DNA of 64,000 bases, taken from assembly GCF_017114865.1 (NCBI RefSeq), contig NZ_JADEYH010000015.1, forward strand, positions 62,001 to 126,000. Reading direction: 5' to 3'. A model generated the notes under the pieces. It had not been told where the DNA came from. It searched no databases and was given only the letters and a program-made list of their open reading frames with translations. Positions within the stretch are counted from its first letter, which is position 1. Each line of letters starts with the position of its first letter. This stretch comes from Streptomyces verrucosisporus (GTDB taxonomy: Bacteria; Actinomycetota; Actinomycetes; Streptomycetales; Streptomycetaceae). The position numbers and the translations under genes are program-made. Shown here one piece after another: positions 53,767 through 61,966 of this stretch.

Positions 53767-54522
53767 GTGTACAGAAGGCACAGCAGGTGGGGAGCGGGAG
53801 CGGGGGCGGTCGTCCTGGCACTCACCGCGGCGGGCGGGGCCCGCGCCGACGGGGCGACCGTTCCGCGGCCCTCTCCGTCGGCCGCGGGCGCCGAGGCCCG
53901 GACCGGCGGCGGTACCGAGGTACGGCTGACCGCCGGTGACGCGTCGGTGGCGGTCGTGGGACGCGCAGCCTGTCCGGGGCTGTCCGTGGTGATCACGGCC
54001 GGCGGCGGTACCGGTGTACGGCTCGGCGTGTCCCTGGGGCACCCGTGTCCGACCCCGCCTCCTCCGGCACCCACGCCCACGCCCACCCCGCCTCCTCCTC
54101 CGGCACCCACGCCCACGCCCACGCCCACCCCGCCTCCTCCGGCACCCACGCCCACGCCCACCCCGCCTCCTCCTCCGGTGCCGCCCTCGCCCACGCCCGC
54201 GCCTCCCACGGCTCCTCCGTCACCGTCCTTCCGGCCGCCCGTGGAGCCGCGTCCGACGGGCGCGTCCGTCACCGCACCGACCGCCCCCGCGCCCCGTGAA
54301 CCGGCGCCTCCACCCTCTCCGACGCCTCCGCCGGAGAGTTCGCCGCCGAAGCGGCCCTCCCCGCTCCCGAGCGTCTCCCCTCCACCCGCTCCCCGTCCCG
54401 AGACCCGGCGCCACCGGTCCGGCTCGGGGCTGCCGCTCACCGGGCGCGCCCTGCTGATCGTCGCCCCGGCGGTGCTGGCCGCCGCCGCGCTGCGCCCGCG
54501 CTCCGGCTCCCGATCCCGCTGA
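53767..54522 (+). CDS. Sortase-type (LPLTG) Pro/Thr-rich surface protein
   Basis: A 251-residue exported protein. A signal peptide (RRHSRWGAGAGAVVLALTAA) leads a short globular part (EVRLTAGDASVAVVGRAACP, TAGGGTGVRLGVSLGHPCP), a 45-residue Pro-Thr repeat (units PTPPPPPAPTPTPTP), a Pro/Ser-rich stalk, and a sorting signal: LPLTG at residues 222-226, hydrophobic helix, basic tail RPRSGSRSR. This is the layout of a sortase substrate anchored to peptidoglycan. No sortase gene adjoins. The repeat region (about 54056-54180) is near-identical at the DNA level. GTG 53767 is the start; the ribosome-binding site is poor. Confidence 0.82.
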   Translation: MYRRHSRWGAGAGAVVLALTAAGGARADGATVPRPSPSAAGAEARTGGGTEVRLTAGDASVAVVGRAACPGLSVVITAGGGTGVRLGVSLGHPCPTPPPPAPTPTPTPPPPPAPTPTPTPTPPPPAPTPTPTPPPPPVPPSPTPAPPTAPPSPSFRPPVEPRPTGASVTAPTAPAPREPAPPPSPTPPPESSPPKRPSPLPSVSPPPAPRPETRRHRSGSGLPLTGRALLIVAPAVLAAAALRPRSGSRSR

Positions 54523-54552
54523 CCGAGGCCGAAAGCCCGAAGGAGCCCCCTT

Positions 54553-55320
54553 GTGAACGACTGGCTCTTCCTGTTCCTCGCCGTCGCCGTCTCCTGCGCC
54601 GCCGTCGTGACCATCATCCTGCTGCGGCGGCGCCGTACGAGCGAGGACGACGACCCCTCCGAGACCCCCGACGTCATCGAGTACATGACCATGATGATCG
54701 GTGTGGTGTACGCGATCGTCCTCGGCCTGGCCATCGCGGGCGCCTGGGAAGGGCGCTCCGCCGCCGAGGAGTGGACGCGGCAGGAGGCCCAGGCGCTGCA
54801 CGAGGTGCGCGAGCGCGCCCAGGCCTACCCCGCCGCGGTCCGCGACCGCGTCCGCGAGCGCGTCGACGCGTACGTCCGTCACACGGTCACGGTGGAGTGG
54901 CCCCACATGGCCGAACACGGCGAAACGACCGACCGGGGGACGGCGCTCCTGGCGGACCTGCGGCGGACCGTCACCGGCCACGAACCGGCCACCGTGCGCG
55001 AGGCGCAGACGTACCAGGCCCTGGTGGACCAGGTCGCCCTGGCCGACGAGGCCCGTACCGCCCGGTCGCAGGGCGCCGAACCGACGCTGCCCGGTGTGGT
55101 GTGGCTCGGTCTGGTCTCGGGTGCGGTGATCGCGGTGGGCATGGTGTTCGCCCTGCAGATCCAGCGCTCGGGCCGGGAGCTGGTACTGGCAGGCCTGTTC
55201 ACCTCGCTGATCGCGTTCCTCCTCTTCCTGGTCTGGTACTTCGACTCCCCCTTCACCCGCGGTTTCGCGGACCCGACCGAGGCGTTCACCACGCTCTTCC
55301 CACGCGCCTCGGGCGACTGA
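54553..55320 (+). CDS. DUF4239 bestrophin-like membrane protein
   Basis: A 255-residue membrane protein of DUF4239 (bestrophin-like). Membrane helices: WLFLFLAVAVSCAAVVTIIL at the start, MIGVVYAIVLGLAIAGAW, PGVVWLGLVSGAVIAVGMVF and LVLAGLFTSLIAFLLFLVWY. A cytoplasmic helical segment (ERAQAYPAAVRDRVRERVDA) lies between helices 2 and 3. Bestrophins are chloride channels, but activity of this subfamily is unproven. GTG 54553 has AGGAG 7 nt upstream. The gene follows the LPLTG protein gene by 30 nt, so they may form an operon. Confidence 0.85.
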   Translation: MNDWLFLFLAVAVSCAAVVTIILLRRRRTSEDDDPSETPDVIEYMTMMIGVVYAIVLGLAIAGAWEGRSAAEEWTRQEAQALHEVRERAQAYPAAVRDRVRERVDAYVRHTVTVEWPHMAEHGETTDRGTALLADLRRTVTGHEPATVREAQTYQALVDQVALADEARTARSQGAEPTLPGVVWLGLVSGAVIAVGMVFALQIQRSGRELVLAGLFTSLIAFLLFLVWYFDSPFTRGFADPTEAFTTLFPRASGD

Positions 55321-55412
55321 GATCACACCGCGCGCCCCGGGCTGCGCGCAGTCCGGTGGGTAGGCACCCTGGAGACCGACCGCACAGCCGTGAACCAGAC
55401 GAGGAGCCCCGG

Positions 55413-56897
55413 GTGCCCGCACTCTTCCCCAGCCTGTACCAGGCGCCGGACAAGCCCGCGCTGCACTTCGGCGACCGGGTGATCGACTACGGCCGGCTGG
55501 CCGGGGCCGCGCACGCGCTCGCCCTGGAGATCGCCGAGGCCGGCCGGGTGGCGGTGTGGGCGACTCCCTCGCCGCACACCTGCGTCGGCGTCCTGGCCGC
55601 GCTGCTGGCCGGGGTCCCCGCCGTACCCGTCAACCCGCGCATCGGCGAGGAGGAGCTGGCCCACATACTCACCGACAGCACGCCCACCCGGGTGCTGGCC
55701 GCTCCCGGCGACGAGCTGCCCCCGGCCCTGGACGCGCTGCCGCGCACCGATGTCGCACTGGAACCCGGGGCCGATCCCAGCCCCGACGGCACCACGGCCG
55801 CATCCGACGAGAACGGCCCGGCGCTGATCGTCTACACCTCCGGCACCACCGGACCGCCCAAGGGCGTGGTGGTGCCGCGCCGCGCGATCGCCAGCACGCT
55901 GGACGACCTGGCCGACGTCTGGCGGTGGACGGGCGACGACGTGCTGGTGCACGCGCTGCCGCTGTTCCATGTGCACGGACTGGTCCTGGGCGTGCTGGGC
56001 CCGCTGCGGCGCGGGGGCACGCTGCGCCATCTGGGCCGCTTCTCGCCCGAGGCCGTCGCGGCGGCGCTGGAGGAGGGCGGCACCATGGTGTTCGGCGTGC
56101 CGACGATGTACCACCGGCTGGCCGAGGCCCTGGAGACCGGCGGCGAGGCGGGCGAGGAGAGGGACGAGGAGGGGAGCGCCCGGCTGGCCGCGGCCCTGCG
56201 CGGGGCCCGGCTGCTGGTGTCCGGCTCGGCCGCGCTGCCCCTGCACGACCACGAGCGGATCACGGCCGCGACCGGGCAGCGCGTCGTCGAGCGCTACGGG
56301 ATGACCGAGACGCTGATGATCACCAGCGTGCGGGCGGACGGCGAGCGCCGCGCCGGCACCGTGGGCGTTCCCCTGCCCAGCGTGGACGTACGGCTGGTGG
56401 ACGACGAGGGGCGGCGCATCGAGGGCGGCGACGGCGAGACCGTGGGCGAGATCCAGGTGCGCGGGCCCAACCTGTTCACCGAGTACCTGCACCGGCCGGA
56501 CGCCACCGCGCAGGCCTTCGCGGGCGGCTGGTTCCGCACCGGCGACATGGCCACCCGGGACGCCGACGGCTTCTACCGGATCGTGGGCCGCAGAGCGACG
56601 GACCTGATCAAGAGCGGCGGTTACCGGATCGGCGCCGGGGAGATCGAGAACTGCCTGCTGGGCCATCCCGGCATCGCCGAGGCGGCGGTCGTCGGCGAGC
56701 CCGACCCGGACCTGGGCGAACGGATCGTTGCGTGGGTGGTGCCGGCCGACGGGCAGCCGCCCACCGAGCAGGAGCTGGTCGACCATGTGGCGCGGCGGCT
56801 CACGCCGCACAAGCGGCCCCGGGCCGTGCGGTTCACCGACGCCCTGCCCCGCAACGACATGGGCAAGGTCATGAAGCGGGAGCTGGGCCGTGGCTGA
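55413..56897 (+). CDS. matB: Malonyl-CoA synthetase (MatB type)
   Basis: A 494-residue acyl-CoA ligase closely resembling the Streptomyces coelicolor malonyl-CoA ligase MatB, which activates malonate or methylmalonate with CoA and ATP. Motifs: IVYTSGTTGPPKGVVVPR (P-loop), PLFHVHGLVLGVLGPLRRGG, LLVSGSAALPLHDHERI, RYGMTETLMITSVRADGE, RTGDMATRDADG, KSGGYRIGAGEIENCLLGHP and PRNDMGKVMKREL (catalytic Lys). Product supplies extender units for polyketide or fatty-acid synthesis. GAGGAG precedes the GTG. The stop overlaps the carboxyltransferase start by 8 nt. Confidence 0.94.
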   Translation: MPALFPSLYQAPDKPALHFGDRVIDYGRLAGAAHALALEIAEAGRVAVWATPSPHTCVGVLAALLAGVPAVPVNPRIGEEELAHILTDSTPTRVLAAPGDELPPALDALPRTDVALEPGADPSPDGTTAASDENGPALIVYTSGTTGPPKGVVVPRRAIASTLDDLADVWRWTGDDVLVHALPLFHVHGLVLGVLGPLRRGGTLRHLGRFSPEAVAAALEEGGTMVFGVPTMYHRLAEALETGGEAGEERDEEGSARLAAALRGARLLVSGSAALPLHDHERITAATGQRVVERYGMTETLMITSVRADGERRAGTVGVPLPSVDVRLVDDEGRRIEGGDGETVGEIQVRGPNLFTEYLHRPDATAQAFAGGWFRTGDMATRDADGFYRIVGRRATDLIKSGGYRIGAGEIENCLLGHPGIAEAAVVGEPDPDLGERIVAWVVPADGQPPTEQELVDHVARRLTPHKRPRAVRFTDALPRNDMGKVMKRELGRG

Positions 56898-58317
56898 GCG
56901 GCCGGCCGGAGAGGGGCCGAAGCCGACGGGGCCGGGCGGGCGGCTGCCGGCCCGTGCGGTGATCGACGCGGTGGCCGACGGCTTCGCCGAGATCCCCGGC
57001 ACCGACGGCGGCGGGGACGGAGGCACCGGCGACGGCGCTTACGGGGACGGGCCGATCGCCTGGGAGGGCTACGGCCGGGCACTGGCCCGCGCGCACGAGC
57101 GCACCGGCGAGCACGAGTCGGTGCTGTGCGGCACCGGCACGGTCGGCGGCGTCCCGGCGGTCCTGATCGCCTTCGAGTTCGCCTTCCTCGGCGGCTCCCT
57201 CGGGCAGCGCACCGGCGACCGCATCGAGGCCGCCCACCGGCACGCCCGCCGGTCGCGGCTGCCGGTGGTCTCCCTGACGGCGACCGGCGGCAGCCGTATG
57301 CAGGAGGGCATGCGGGCGCTGGTGCAGCTCCAGCGCGTGGCACGGCAGTCGGCGCTGACCCGGGCGGAGGGCCTGCCCCAGATCGCCGTCGTACGGGACC
57401 CGACGACCGGCGGCGGCTGGGCGACGCTGGGCGCGGGCTCCGACGTGGTGCTGGCCCTGCCGGGCGCCCAGGTCGCCTTCGCCGGCTCGCGGGTGCGCCC
57501 TCCGTACGCCGACCCGGCCGCGTACGGCGCCGAGGAGAAGCTGACGGCCGGGCAGGTCGACCGGGTCGTGGCGCCGGAGGAGCTGTCCGGCGTCCTGGGC
57601 CGCTGGCTGTCCCTGCTCTCCTCCCCCGACGGCGCCACCGGTGCCGTCGGGGCCCCCGCCGAGCCGCCGCGTGCGCTGGGCGGCGGCTCGGCGGGGGCGC
57701 CGGGTCTGCCGGAGACGGGCTGGGAGGCGGTGGAGCGGGCCCGTTCCACCCGCCGGCCGCGCGCGGACGCCTATCTGGACGCGTACTTCGAGGTCCGCGA
57801 GGAGATGTCGGGCGACCGCTGCGGCGGCACCGACCCCGGGATGCGCTGCGGCTTCGGGCGCAGGGACGGCCGTACCATCGCCTACGCCGCCCAGTGCGGC
57901 ACGCCGACCCTGCCGGCGGGCTTCCGCACCGCCACCCGGCTGATCCGGCTGGCCGACCGGCTGGGCATCCCGGTGCTCACCCTGGTGGACACCCCGGGCG
58001 CGGCCAACGACGAGGCGGCCGAGCGCTCCGGCGCGGGCGCGGCGATCGCGGACCTCTTCGCGGCGGTGGCCGAGGCCCGGGTCCCGGTGACGACCCTGGT
58101 GGTCGGCGAGGGCGGCTCGGGCGGGGCACTGGCGCTGGCGGCGCCGGGGAACACCTGGGTCACCTCGGACTGCTACTTCTCCGTCATCGCCCCGGAGTCG
58201 GCCGCGGCCATCCTCAAACGCGGCCCGGAGCACGTCCGCGAGACGGCGGACCATCTGCGGCTGCGCCCGCAGGACCTGGTGGACCTGGGCGTGGCGCGCG
58301 GCATCGTGAGGACGTAG
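56890..58317 (+). CDS. Acyl-CoA carboxyltransferase (fused AccD/AccA-like)
   Basis: A 475-residue carboxyltransferase with both halves in one chain. The N-terminal half has the beta-subunit motifs IAFEFAFLGGSLGQRTGDRI, SLTATGGSRMQEGMRAL, VVRDPTTGGGWATLGAGSDV. The C-terminal half has the alpha-subunit motifs LTLVDTPGAANDEAAERSG, VVGEGGSGGALALAAPGNTW and YFSVIAPESAAAILKRG. The N-terminal zinc finger of AccD is absent. It should transfer carboxyl from biotin to an acyl-CoA; a biotin carrier is not in the window. Overlap with matB couples malonyl-CoA formation or use. Confidence 0.88.
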   Translation: MAERPAGEGPKPTGPGGRLPARAVIDAVADGFAEIPGTDGGGDGGTGDGAYGDGPIAWEGYGRALARAHERTGEHESVLCGTGTVGGVPAVLIAFEFAFLGGSLGQRTGDRIEAAHRHARRSRLPVVSLTATGGSRMQEGMRALVQLQRVARQSALTRAEGLPQIAVVRDPTTGGGWATLGAGSDVVLALPGAQVAFAGSRVRPPYADPAAYGAEEKLTAGQVDRVVAPEELSGVLGRWLSLLSSPDGATGAVGAPAEPPRALGGGSAGAPGLPETGWEAVERARSTRRPRADAYLDAYFEVREEMSGDRCGGTDPGMRCGFGRRDGRTIAYAAQCGTPTLPAGFRTATRLIRLADRLGIPVLTLVDTPGAANDEAAERSGAGAAIADLFAAVAEARVPVTTLVVGEGGSGGALALAAPGNTWVTSDCYFSVIAPESAAAILKRGPEHVRETADHLRLRPQDLVDLGVARGIVRT

Positions 58318-58384
58318 TAGCGTCGGCGCGCCGGAGTGAGCGGCGGCCGTGCCGTGTCCGGGCGCGGCGGGCGCCGTGCCCCGG

Positions 58385-59425
58385 TCACCGGCCGACGGGA
58401 CTCAGGCCCGCCGACCGGGCCAGCCGGCGATAGGAGTCCAGTCGCCGCCCGTGGTCGTGGGTGCCCAGGGTGATCAGCAGTTCGTCGGCGCCGCTGCGCC
58501 GGGCCAGCCCGGCGAGCGCTTCGGCCGTCCCCTGCCCGGTCCCGCCGATCCGCGAGCGGCGGGCCTCGGCGAACAGGGTGCGCTCGCGGTCGGTCATCTC
58601 CCGCTCCAGCACTTCGCCCGCCGGCTCCAGCGCCGGGAAGACGCCCCGGGTGCGGGAAACGACCGTCGCCCATGCCTCCGGCGCGTGCAGCGCCTCCGCC
58701 TCGGCGGTGGTGGCGCCCGCCGCCGCGCTCACCGAGACCACCACATACGGCCCGCGGTACTGCTCCGGGGCCGAGGCGGAGGGCCGGAAGGCCGCGCGGT
58801 AGTCGTCGATCGCGCGCAGCATCCGCTCCTCGCCGCGCACCGGGGCGATCACCAGCGGCAGTCCGCGCTCGGCGGCCGCCCGTGCCCCCGAGCCCGTGGC
58901 CAGCACGAACACCGGCACCCTGAGCCCCTGTGAGGGCACGGCCCGCATGCCCCGCGCACCGTCGCCGTCGCCGTCGCCGTCGAGCCAGCCCAGCAGTTCG
59001 TCCAGGTCGTCGCCGAACCGTTCGGCGGCCTCCTTCCGTGCCCCCAGCGCCCGCCGCACCGCGCCGGTGAAGCCGACCGAGCGGCCCAGGCCGGCGTCGA
59101 TCCGCCCCGGGAACAGCGACTCCAGCACCCCGAACTGCTCGGCGACCACCAGCGGCCGGTGGTTGGGCAGCATCACCCCGCCCGTCCCGACCCGGATACG
59201 GCCGGTGGCCGAGGCGACGGCGGCGGCGAGCACGGTCGGCGCGGAGCCGGCCACGCCGGGGACCCCGTGGTGCTCGGCCACCCAGAAGCGGTGGTAGCCC
59301 AGTGCCTCGGTCTCCCGGGCGAAGCGCACGGTGGCGCGCAGGGCCTCGTCCGCGCCCTCCCCCTTCCGGACCAGGGAGCGGTCCAGGACCGACAGGCGGA
59401 CGGTGCGCAGCACTTCGTTGACCAT
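58385..59425 (-). CDS. LLM-class flavin-dependent oxidoreductase
   Basis: A 346-residue luciferase-like TIM-barrel flavoenzyme of the MsnO8/YtmO type. Motifs: LSVLDRSLVRKGEGADEALR, YHRFWVAEHHGVPGVAGSAP, RIRVGTGGVMLPNHRPLVVA, LFPGRIDAGLGRSVGFTGAV and the C-terminal ADELLITLGTHDHGRRL. Uses FMN or F420 to oxidise an unknown substrate. It has a short Asp/Gly repeat (WLDGDGDGDGARG). It is convergent with the carboxyltransferase gene, 67 nt apart. Confidence 0.9.
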   Translation of the reverse strand: MVNEVLRTVRLSVLDRSLVRKGEGADEALRATVRFARETEALGYHRFWVAEHHGVPGVAGSAPTVLAAAVASATGRIRVGTGGVMLPNHRPLVVAEQFGVLESLFPGRIDAGLGRSVGFTGAVRRALGARKEAAERFGDDLDELLGWLDGDGDGDGARGMRAVPSQGLRVPVFVLATGSGARAAAERGLPLVIAPVRGEERMLRAIDDYRAAFRPSASAPEQYRGPYVVVSVSAAAGATTAEAEALHAPEAWATVVSRTRGVFPALEPAGEVLEREMTDRERTLFAEARRSRIGGTGQGTAEALAGLARRSGADELLITLGTHDHGRRLDSYRRLARSAGLSPVGR

Positions 59426-59588
59426 GTACGTTCCAACAAGCGCGGCGGTGGGGGATTCCCGGGCAGGCCGCGGTCACTGTGGCCACGACGATCACCGTGG
59501 TCGCGGCCGCGTCCTGAGCCCTGGGCCGGGCCGGGCCGGGGGACGGTGCCGGATGTGACTCCGGGCGCGGTGCCGGACGCGCCGGCGG

Positions 59589-60500
59589 TCACGGCCTCCC
59601 CGGCCCGGGGGCCTGTTCGTCCTGCCGGGCGGTGCGCAACCGCCGCCGGCCGGCCGCGCGGACGGCCGCGGTGATGCGGTTCAGCCGCTCGGACTCCAGA
59701 GACCAGGTCTGCCAGTGGAGGGCGACGTCGCGGTGGGCCTGCTCCTCGAGCAGGATCAGCGTCCCGTCGGCGAGCTCCGTGCCCAGCTGGAGTTCCGGGA
59801 TCATGCCCCATCCCAGTCCCGCCCTCAGGGCCGCGAGGAACCCCTCGGACGACGGGATGGTGTGCGTGGGCGGGTTCCGCTCGACGCCCCGGGAACGGAG
59901 CACCTGGCGCTGCAGGTCGTCCTTGGTGTTGAACTCCAGCACGGGCATGCCCGCCCAGTCGACGCCGGCCTCCGTGGTGAACCGCCGGTGCAGTGCGGGG
60001 GCGGCCACGGGCACGTAGCGCATGAAGCCCAGCCGCTCGACGCGGCATCCGTTGACCGGTGCGGGGTCGGCGGTGACGGCTGCGATGACGTCCCCCTGGC
60101 GCAGGAGCCGGCTGCTGTGGTCCTGATCCTCCACGTGCAGGTCCAGTGTGGTGTCCGTCCAGCCGGCGGCCTCGTGGAGGACCGGCACGAACCAGGTGAT
60201 CAGGGAGTCGGCGTTGACGGCCACCGGTGTCACCGCCCGGGAGGAGACCCCGTCGCCCAGCGCGCGCCGGGTCTCCGCCTCCAGCACCTGCACCTGGCGT
60301 GCCATGCGCAGCAGCACCGCTCCGGCCTCGGTGGGAGCGCACGGCGCGCCCCGGCGCACCACCGTCTGGCCAACGGAGTTCTCCAGGGCCTTGATGCGCT
60401 GGCTGACGGCCGAGGGGCTGATCCTGAGCAGGTCCGCGGCGGCCTCGAAGGTCCCCTCGTCGATGATCGCGGCCAGGGCGCGCAGCTGCTCGAAGTTCAT
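59589..60500 (-). CDS. lysG: LysR-family regulator of lysine/arginine export (LysG/ArgP type)
   Basis: A 303-residue LysR regulator of the ArgP/LysG subgroup. The winged helix is MNFEQLRALAAIIDEGTFEA with LRISPSAVSQRIKALENSVG; the effector domain has PVAVNADSLITWFVPVLHEA, VLEFNTKDDLQRQVL and SSEGFLAALRAGLGWGMIPE. It lies divergent to lysE, the usual arrangement, and would activate lysE when lysine or arginine accumulates. TAGGTT ends 6 nt before the ATG, so the message is probably leaderless. Confidence 0.93.
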   Translation of the reverse strand: MNFEQLRALAAIIDEGTFEAAADLLRISPSAVSQRIKALENSVGQTVVRRGAPCAPTEAGAVLLRMARQVQVLEAETRRALGDGVSSRAVTPVAVNADSLITWFVPVLHEAAGWTDTTLDLHVEDQDHSSRLLRQGDVIAAVTADPAPVNGCRVERLGFMRYVPVAAPALHRRFTTEAGVDWAGMPVLEFNTKDDLQRQVLRSRGVERNPPTHTIPSSEGFLAALRAGLGWGMIPELQLGTELADGTLILLEEQAHRDVALHWQTWSLESERLNRITAAVRAAGRRRLRTARQDEQAPGPGRP

Positions 60501-60506
60501 GAAGGA

Positions 60507-60563
60507 AACCTAATGCATACGTCATTCTTTTCATTTGTCTGCATCCGGGCGGCTGGCTAGCGT
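60507..60563. promoter_or_regulatory. Divergent lysG/lysE promoter region
   Basis: For lysE: -35 TTGTCT (60535-60540), 17-nt spacer, -10 TAGCGT (60558-60563), seven bases before the ATG. For lysG: -10 TAGGTT on the minus strand (60507-60512). Between them, AATGCATACGTCATT (60512-60526) has inverted AATG/CATT ends and could be the LysR-type site. Both transcripts would be leaderless. Confidence 0.7.
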
Positions 60564-60570
60564 CAGGGCC

Positions 60571-61167
60571 ATGTGGGGTACCTGGAGCGCCGGGCTCGCG
60601 GCCGGCCTGGCTCTGATCATCGCCATCGGCGCACAGAACGCGTTCGTGCTGCGGCAGGGCATCCGCCGGGAGCACGTCGCGGCGGTGGTGGCGCTGTGCA
60701 CGGTCGGCGACATCGTGCTGATCCTCGGCGGCACCGCGGGGATCGGGGCGCTGGTGTCCCGTTTCCCCGGCGCACTGGAGGTACTGCGGTGGGCGGGAGC
60801 CGCCTATCTGGCGTGGTGGGCGGTGCGCTCCTTCGTCTCCGCGGTGAGACCCGCCTCACTGAAAGCCGACGCCCCCCGGTCGCGGAGGTCGGTGATCACC
60901 GCCACCCTGGCCCTGACCTTCCTCAACCCCCATGTCTACCTCGACACCGTGGTGCTGCTGGGCAGCCTCGCCAACCAGCAGGGCCCTGGCGCCCGGTGGA
61001 TCTTCGCCACCGGGGCGGTGACGGGCAGCGTGGTGTGGTTCTCCGCTCTCGGTTACGGCGCCCGGGCGCTGTCGGGCGTGCTCAGCAGTCCGCGCACCTG
61101 GCGGGTGGTGGATCTGGTGATCGGCGCCGTGATGCTCGTCCTGGCGGTCAACCTGGTCCTGGGTTGA
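60571..61167 (+). CDS. lysE: LysE-type amino-acid exporter
   Basis: A 198-residue membrane exporter of the LysE/ArgO family that pumps out L-lysine or L-arginine. Family features: LALIIAIGAQNAFVLRQGIR in the first helix, ALCTVGDIVLILGGTAGIGA, LRWAGAAYLAWWAVRSFVSA, ATLALTFLNPHVYLDTVVLL with the conserved Asn-Pro and Asp, and a final helix VVDLVIGAVMLVLAVNLVLG. ATG 60571 follows the -10 directly, so the message is leaderless; the upstream in-frame ATG (60535) would sit in the promoter. Confidence 0.95.
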   Translation: MWGTWSAGLAAGLALIIAIGAQNAFVLRQGIRREHVAAVVALCTVGDIVLILGGTAGIGALVSRFPGALEVLRWAGAAYLAWWAVRSFVSAVRPASLKADAPRSRRSVITATLALTFLNPHVYLDTVVLLGSLANQQGPGARWIFATGAVTGSVVWFSALGYGARALSGVLSSPRTWRVVDLVIGAVMLVLAVNLVLG

Positions 61168-61210
61168 CGGTTCGGGGATGACGGCCGGGGGTGACCCCGC
61201 CCGCGGTGCG

Positions 61211-61966
61211 TCACCGCGGCAGGAGGGCCCCGAAGTCCACCGTCCTGTCGCACCAGCGCTCCAGCAGCACCCGGTCGTGGCCGACCGCGAGCAGCGCCGT
61301 GCCGTGTTCGCGGCGGTACTCCTCCACGGCGGCGACGAGGGCGGCGGTGGTGGAGGCGTCGAGCATGGCGGTCATCTCGTCGCAGATCAGCAGCCGGGGC
61401 CGCAGGACGAGCGCGCGGGCCAGACAGGCGCGCTGGAGCTGGCCGTCGCTGACCTCGTGGGGACGGCGGGCGAGCAGATCGCCGCCGAGGCCGACGGAGG
61501 CGGCCAGCGCGGGCAGCCGGCCGGGGGCCTCGGCCCGGCGGCCGGTGGCGCGCAGGGGCTCGGCGATCAGGTCGGCGAGGGTGAGGCGCGGATCGGCGGC
61601 GAGGCGGGGCTGCTGGAATACGACGCCGACGGTCGTGCGCAGCTCGCGGGGGGCGCGGTGGCGGAAGCCGTACGCCATCCGTCCGGCCAGCCGCACGGTG
61701 CCCGCCCGCGGCCGGTGGAGCAGGGCGGCGACGCGGGCGAGGGTGGACTTGCCGCATCCGCTGGGGCCGAGCAGCCCGACGGCCTCGCCGTCGCCCACGG
61801 TCAGGGACGCCCCGTGCAGCACGGGGGCGCGGCGGTCGTATCCGGCGGTGACGCCGCGCATTTCCAGCGCGGATCCGGTCGCAGGTCCGGGCACCGGCTC
61901 ACGCGTCGGTCCGGGTATCGGTTCGGGGAGCGGCTCATGAGTCGGTCCGGATATCGGTTCAGGCAT
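61211..61966 (-). CDS. ABC transporter ATPase, OppF/DppF/NikE type
   Basis: A 251-residue ATPase of an oligopeptide/nickel-type importer. Walker A GPSGCGKST, Q-loop VVFQQPRLA, signature VSDGQLQRACLARAL (with D in place of the usual G), and Walker B LLICDEMTAMLD are visible. The first 35 residues are a Pro/Glu-rich repeat encoded by a 20-nt sequence repeated at 61905-61924 and 61941-61960. The ATG overlaps the stop of the OppD-type gene. It completes the transporter with the next three genes. Confidence 0.88.
   Translation of the reverse strand: MPEPISGPTHEPLPEPIPGPTREPVPGPATGSALEMRGVTAGYDRRAPVLHGASLTVGDGEAVGLLGPSGCGKSTLARVAALLHRPRAGTVRLAGRMAYGFRHRAPRELRTTVGVVFQQPRLAADPRLTLADLIAEPLRATGRRAEAPGRLPALAASVGLGGDLLARRPHEVSDGQLQRACLARALVLRPRLLICDEMTAMLDASTTAALVAAVEEYRREHGTALLAVGHDRVLLERWCDRTVDFGALLPR

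Noticed and set aside
54056-54180. Regular C-rich repeats resembling a CRISPR or minisatellite
   Set aside because: They are in frame and encode the Pro-Thr stalk of an exported LPLTG protein; there are no spacers of unique sequence.
61905-61960. 20-nt direct repeat in the OppF-type gene, considered as an attachment site
   Set aside because: It is within coding sequence, gives a Pro/Glu repeat in the protein N-terminus, and no integrase or mobile gene is near.
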